Below are positions 60,587 through 64,000 of a stretch of 64,000 nucleotides of DNA, in pieces. The DNA is taken from contig READ01000025.1 of NCBI GenBank assembly GCA_004293675.1, positions 1 to 64,000 on the forward strand. Reading direction: 5' to 3'. The DNA comes from Betaproteobacteria bacterium (lineage in GTDB: Bacteria > Pseudomonadota > Gammaproteobacteria > Burkholderiales > Casimicrobiaceae). Position 1 is the first letter of the stretch. The number at the start of each line of letters is the position of its first letter. The notes below the pieces were generated by a model. That model had not been told where the DNA came from and did not search any database. It was given only the letters and a program-made list of their open reading frames with translations. The position numbers and the translations under genes were made by a program.

Positions 60587-61543
60587 ATGAACACTTTCTC
60601 GAACGCTGAAGTCTGGGACACAACGTCGGTCGAGCCAAAGCAATCCGTGCCCTACTGGGTCGACGCGATTTGCTCGGCATTCCTGGATATGAACGCTGCG
60701 CCCCGGCAACGCGATGATTTCGCCGGGCGCGTTGCGCGCACCCGAGTCGGCGACATTGGTTTGATGCAGGTGACGAGTGTCGCGCAGGACGTGCGGCGCG
60801 ACGCGCAACACATCGCGCGCAGCGATACCGATTCGCTGTATTTGATCTCGCAGCTCAGTGCGCCATGGGCGGTTAGCCAAGGCCGCGAACACTACGATTT
60901 ACGACCTGGCGACTGCGTGCTGATCGATTCGTCGCGCCCGTATTCGTTTAGCTGCCCAGGGAAGGTCGACAACCTGTCAATCGAATTGCCGAGGCCGTGG
61001 CTCGCGCGCTGGTTCGCGCGGCCCGACGTGATGGGTCCACGATTGATTGCACGCGACTCGCAGTGGGGTGGAGTGCTTGGGGCGACCATAGAATCGCTAC
61101 GCGAACACGCAATGCAGTCTTCACAGACGCGCATCGCGCATGAAACCGATGTATCAGCCCTCCTTGCGGCCGTATTGCAACTCGCGGTGCCAGAACATGT
61201 TGGCAATGAGCTCAGGGACTTTCGCTGGGAAAAAATCGACGCGGTACTCAATCAACGCTTTCGCGAGCCAGGTTTGACCGCGAGCGACATTGCCGAATCT
61301 GTCGGCATCTCGTTAGCGACGCTGCACCGCGTTTTCGCGACCCGTATGCAAACCTTTGCCGACACCCTGCGGCAGAAGCGCTTGGCTGCGGCTCGCGAAA
61401 TGCTCGCCAATCCGCGCCTTGATCACGTACAAGTGGCTGAGATCGGCCGTCGAAGCGGATTTGCGGATGCGTCCCACTTCTCAAAACAATTCGCACGCGA
61501 CGTGGGCATGAGTCCTCGACGCTGGCGCGAAACGTCGCTCTAA
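60587..61543 (+). CDS. AraC-family transcription regulator
   Basis: A 318-aa regulator. The N-terminal sensor domain is of the AraC_binding_2 type (YDLRPGDCVLIDSSRPYSF). The C-terminal double helix-turn-helix has SDIAESVGISLATLHRVF, and AEIGRRSGFADASHFSKQF then SPRRWRE. It precedes the alpha/beta hydrolase and S41-like genes on the same strand and may activate them. The inducer is unknown. Confidence 0.92.
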   Translation: MNTFSNAEVWDTTSVEPKQSVPYWVDAICSAFLDMNAAPRQRDDFAGRVARTRVGDIGLMQVTSVAQDVRRDAQHIARSDTDSLYLISQLSAPWAVSQGREHYDLRPGDCVLIDSSRPYSFSCPGKVDNLSIELPRPWLARWFARPDVMGPRLIARDSQWGGVLGATIESLREHAMQSSQTRIAHETDVSALLAAVLQLAVPEHVGNELRDFRWEKIDAVLNQRFREPGLTASDIAESVGISLATLHRVFATRMQTFADTLRQKRLAAAREMLANPRLDHVQVAEIGRRSGFADASHFSKQFARDVGMSPRRWRETSL

Positions 61544-61666
61544 CGATACATCGTTCGCGCTCGCTGCAATGGATTGACCACTCCACTGACACGCAGAACA
61601 AATTCATCGCGCTCGAATCGTCTTACCGTTTGTTTTGCAACATACAAACAGAGAGACCTTCGAACC

Positions 61667-62557
61667 ATGAAGTACGTACGAGCAAGTTTGCTGGCCGCAT
61701 TCACGCTGATTGCAATGCAGCCCAACAGTTCGGCGCAGCTGCCGCCATCCGCCGCCACCCCGCCGTCGTTCGACGCGACAGCCCAAGAGACACGGATGTT
61801 TTACTTTCCAAGTCGGGAGGTCAGGCCGATGAACACATTGGGCGCAGCCGAAGTCGCCGTTGTCCGCGCGGGCGAGCCCACCACCTACGGCTATCTCATG
61901 AGCCCGGCGTCGCGCGCACACGAAGCAAGCGTGTTCTTCCTGCATGGTGCGGGAGCGAACGCCACTCATTTCGAGGCGATGTACGTACCACTGATTTCCG
62001 GCGGATTTCAGGTGTTCGCGTATGACTGGCGCGGCTACGGTAAGTCGGAAGGCGTATCCACGCATTTGGGCGCACGCAGCGATGTCATTGCTGCGTTCGA
62101 TCAATTTGTTTCGCGCCCCGACGTCGTCGGCAAACCCGTTGTCGTCTACGGGCAGTCGATTGGCGGTCAACTTGCCATCGCGCTTGCCAACGCGCGACGC
62201 GAGCGCATCACAGCGCTGGTGGTCGATGGTTCGGCCACCTCGTTTCTCGATCTCGCGATCGACAACGCGCCGAGTCCGGCACTCAAGGCAGCGCTGACGA
62301 CCAACCCGGCAATTGTGTCGGAGCCGTATCGCGCCATCGACGACATCGCGCGTCTGAATGCATTGCCAAAACTCATTATTCAAAGCGCCGACGATACGAA
62401 CGTTCCGCGCGCGCGAGGCGAGGCATTGTTCGCTGCGGCGGCCACGCCGAAGCAATTTTGGCTCACGCAAGGGCCACACATTGCCACGTTGACCCGGTTT
62501 CCCGACGAGACCGTGCAACGTCTGCGCGCGCTCCTCAAGCCGCCAGCCCAGCAATAG
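61667..62557 (+). CDS. Exported alpha/beta hydrolase
   Basis: A 296-aa hydrolase with a signal peptide from MKYVRASLLAAFTLIAMQ. FLHGAGANATHFE is the oxyanion segment, VYGQSIGGQLAIAL the Ser nucleophile elbow, and the acid and His are in IIQSADDTNVPRARG and QGPHIATL. I chose the ATG at 61667, since the upstream in-frame residues are not signal-like. It lies 12 bp before the S41-like gene, so they are probably one unit. Confidence 0.88.
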   Translation: MKYVRASLLAAFTLIAMQPNSSAQLPPSAATPPSFDATAQETRMFYFPSREVRPMNTLGAAEVAVVRAGEPTTYGYLMSPASRAHEASVFFLHGAGANATHFEAMYVPLISGGFQVFAYDWRGYGKSEGVSTHLGARSDVIAAFDQFVSRPDVVGKPVVVYGQSIGGQLAIALANARRERITALVVDGSATSFLDLAIDNAPSPALKAALTTNPAIVSEPYRAIDDIARLNALPKLIIQSADDTNVPRARGEALFAAAATPKQFWLTQGPHIATLTRFPDETVQRLRALLKPPAQQ

Positions 62558-62569
62558 GAGAAAGTAGAG

Positions 62570-63835
62570 ATGAACCGAAGAACTTTTACCCAGCGCACGC
62601 TGCTCGCGGCAATCTCCGTAGGCGTCGCTAACGCGCTTGGAGGATGCGGCAGCGGCGACAGCGTCGACAATCTGCCCGTCACAATCCCGTCGGATTGGAC
62701 TGGCGTGCTAAACACTGTGGTCAACACCATCAAACAGAAACACATCCTGCCTTGGCGCAACACGTCTGAGAGCGAGTTCGATGCCAAGGTAGTGGCGTTA
62801 CGCGCGCGCATCGCCACGCTTGACGACGGCGCTGCTCTTGCCGAGACCATGGCCTTGATTGCTTCGCTCGGCGATGGTCATACCTCGATCTCGGGTTGGA
62901 AGTACGCGCGATTCCTGCCGGTGGCATTCGAACCGTTTAGCGACGGCATTTTTGTGACTGCGGCGGCATCGAGCTCGAGCGCGCTTATCGGACACGAGCT
63001 CATTTCGATCGCAGGCGTCCCAGCGGCACAATTGCTGCAACGCACAGCGAAGCTCTGGCCCACGGAAAACGACAGCGGCGTTCAGTTGTGGGGCAGCGTG
63101 TTTCTATCGATTGATATCGCGCTTCGTTACGCGGGTGTAGCCGTGGGCACGGGTGGCGTTGAAATTGAATTGCGGGATCCGAATTCGGCGACAACGGCGT
63201 TCAAGAAAATCACGCTATCGCCGACCCTCGAATCTTTGCCGACCGCAACGGGAACTGCTCCGCTGCCGCGCTTCCGCCAAGACCCCTCGCTGAATTACTG
63301 GATCGAGTATCTCGCAGGCACCGATGTCATTTACTTTCGATATCGTCGCTGTGTCGACGGCAACGCCGTGCGCTCGCTTCTTGAAAATTTCGAGCAATCG
63401 ACGCGTGGACGTGTGCCCCGAGCGATTGTGCTGGACGTGCGAGGAAACGAAGGTGGTGACAGTAGCGTCCTCTCTGGCTTCATCGCAGGGCTTCGCAGTA
63501 GCGGCTGGGACAAGCGACCTGGAACGCTCTTTCTGCTCTCCGACCGCAAAACGTTTTCCGCAGGCATGGACGCCTGCCTAGACATGCTCGAACTCGGCGC
63601 GATTCACCTTGGCGATGTGCCATCTCAGCGCCCCAATTTTTTGGGTAACCTCGTGACCTACGACACGCCGCGTGACGGCGTGAAGCTCGTGTACCCAACG
63701 CGAGTAGCAACTCGGGTGGCGGGATACCCGAGCCAGCTCGTGCCAACGGAGCGCTTGATACCCAGTGCCGGGGATCACTTTGCCGGCCGCGACCCGGTCA
63801 TTGCGCGCGCTTTGCTGCGTATTGGCACGAACTGA
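62570..63835 (+). CDS. S41-family peptidase-like lipoprotein
   Basis: A 421-aa envelope protein. The start MNRRTFTQRTLLAAI has a twin-arginine-like motif, and the lipobox is GGCGS. The C-terminal domain has the S41 (tail-specific protease-like) features LDVRGNEGGDSSVL and SDRKTFSAGMDAC, with the nucleophilic Ser in TFSAG. It lacks an obvious PDZ domain. The AGGAG before the start supports it. Its substrate is unknown. Confidence 0.85.
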   Translation: MNRRTFTQRTLLAAISVGVANALGGCGSGDSVDNLPVTIPSDWTGVLNTVVNTIKQKHILPWRNTSESEFDAKVVALRARIATLDDGAALAETMALIASLGDGHTSISGWKYARFLPVAFEPFSDGIFVTAAASSSSALIGHELISIAGVPAAQLLQRTAKLWPTENDSGVQLWGSVFLSIDIALRYAGVAVGTGGVEIELRDPNSATTAFKKITLSPTLESLPTATGTAPLPRFRQDPSLNYWIEYLAGTDVIYFRYRRCVDGNAVRSLLENFEQSTRGRVPRAIVLDVRGNEGGDSSVLSGFIAGLRSSGWDKRPGTLFLLSDRKTFSAGMDACLDMLELGAIHLGDVPSQRPNFLGNLVTYDTPRDGVKLVYPTRVATRVAGYPSQLVPTERLIPSAGDHFAGRDPVIARALLRIGTN

Positions 63836-63851
63836 TCGAGGCCACGACGAC

Positions 63852-64000
63852 GTGTCTGCCCTGCAATGCGCGCAGCGGCCAGCGCTCACCCCGCGGCTAT
63901 CGGCTGCAGAATTCGAACGCTGGTACTGGTTGAAAGAGGAACTCGTGGCGTTTTGCCGGGTGTTGCGACTGCCCACGAGCGGCGGCAAAGTGACCATTGC
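63852..64000 (+). CDS. SAP-domain-like protein, 3' end outside the window
   Basis: A frame from GTG 63852 is open to the window end. RPALTPRLSAAEFERWYWLK then EELVAFCRVLRLPTSGGK matches the opening of small SAP/DUF6434-type proteins. Only 49 codons are visible. Function unknown; a DNA-binding fold is likely. Confidence 0.6.
   Translation, partial: MSALQCAQRPALTPRLSAAEFERWYWLKEELVAFCRVLRLPTSGGKVTI

Noticed and set aside
61604-62554. 316-codon minus-strand frame
   Set aside because: Antisense to the alpha/beta hydrolase with its visible Ser nucleophile; Arg-rich shadow composition.

Overview
The window looks like part of a chromosome of a betaproteobacterium, probably Burkholderiales. It has moderately high GC, FolE2, a DUF1365/Cfa/FAD-oxidoreductase/DUF3833 cluster beside a B12-type MerR regulator, and short dispersed inverted repeats. 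This assignment is an inference from gene content; no rRNA or species marker is present.

About three quarters of the window (roughly 1250 to 47848) is one genomic island of about 46.6 kb inserted in the 3' end of a tRNA-Lys(TTT) gene. The intact tRNA lies at 47800-47875 on the minus strand. A 58-bp copy of its 3' half plus 9 flanking bases (one mismatch) sits at 1192-1249. Just inside the left repeat is a tyrosine integrase (1418-2746), and both ends carry paired CTGGCAA motifs 11 bp apart that could be integrase arm sites. A different integrase (1-1029) lies outside the left repeat and suggests a second island in tandem.

Island layout from left to right. (a) Integrase, a protein with a lysine-rich tail, an AlpA-type regulator coupled to an acidic-tailed protein, a Gp37/Gp68-like (DUF5131) protein, a possible replication-initiator-like protein and a UvrD-like helicase. 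(b) A defence-like block: a PD-(D/E)XK nuclease divergent from a vWA/PP2C/kinase triad (TerY-P type), then a secreted SNase and a membrane/SH3 protein. (c) A second tyrosine recombinase, a two-gene module with an HExxH protein, a GmrSD-like DUF262/DUF1524 enzyme, and a coupled pair of SF1 helicases (UvrD-like and Upf1/Dna2-like). (d) A 3000-residue Rhs/SpvB-type polymorphic toxin with a papain-fold tip, its Imm35-like immunity gene, a displaced toxin tail and further small candidate immunity genes. (e) An accessory block with two XRE regulators bearing lysine-rich tails, a four-gene run containing a C39/papain-like peptidase and an exported protein, a serine hydrolase, and a 51-residue peptide with a double-glycine leader divergent from a TPR/HD-GYP protein. 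The last pair is the best candidate for an undescribed peptide-signalling system.

Right of the tRNA the sequence looks like core chromosome. A tightly packed minus-strand operon (54981 down to 47957) encodes an FAD oxidoreductase, DUF1365, a Cfa-like methyltransferase, a chalcone-isomerase-like protein, an MFS carrier, a DUF3833 lipoprotein, an SDR and an NTF2-like protein. Next to it are folE2 and a divergent CarH/LitR-like regulator that keeps the B12-contact motifs, which suggests light-responsive control of membrane lipid modification. After a ferritin-like protein and a 31-bp inverted repeat with two gene relics, the window ends in two exported serine hydrolase/peptidase genes, an AraC regulator, an alpha/beta hydrolase and the start of a SAP-like protein.
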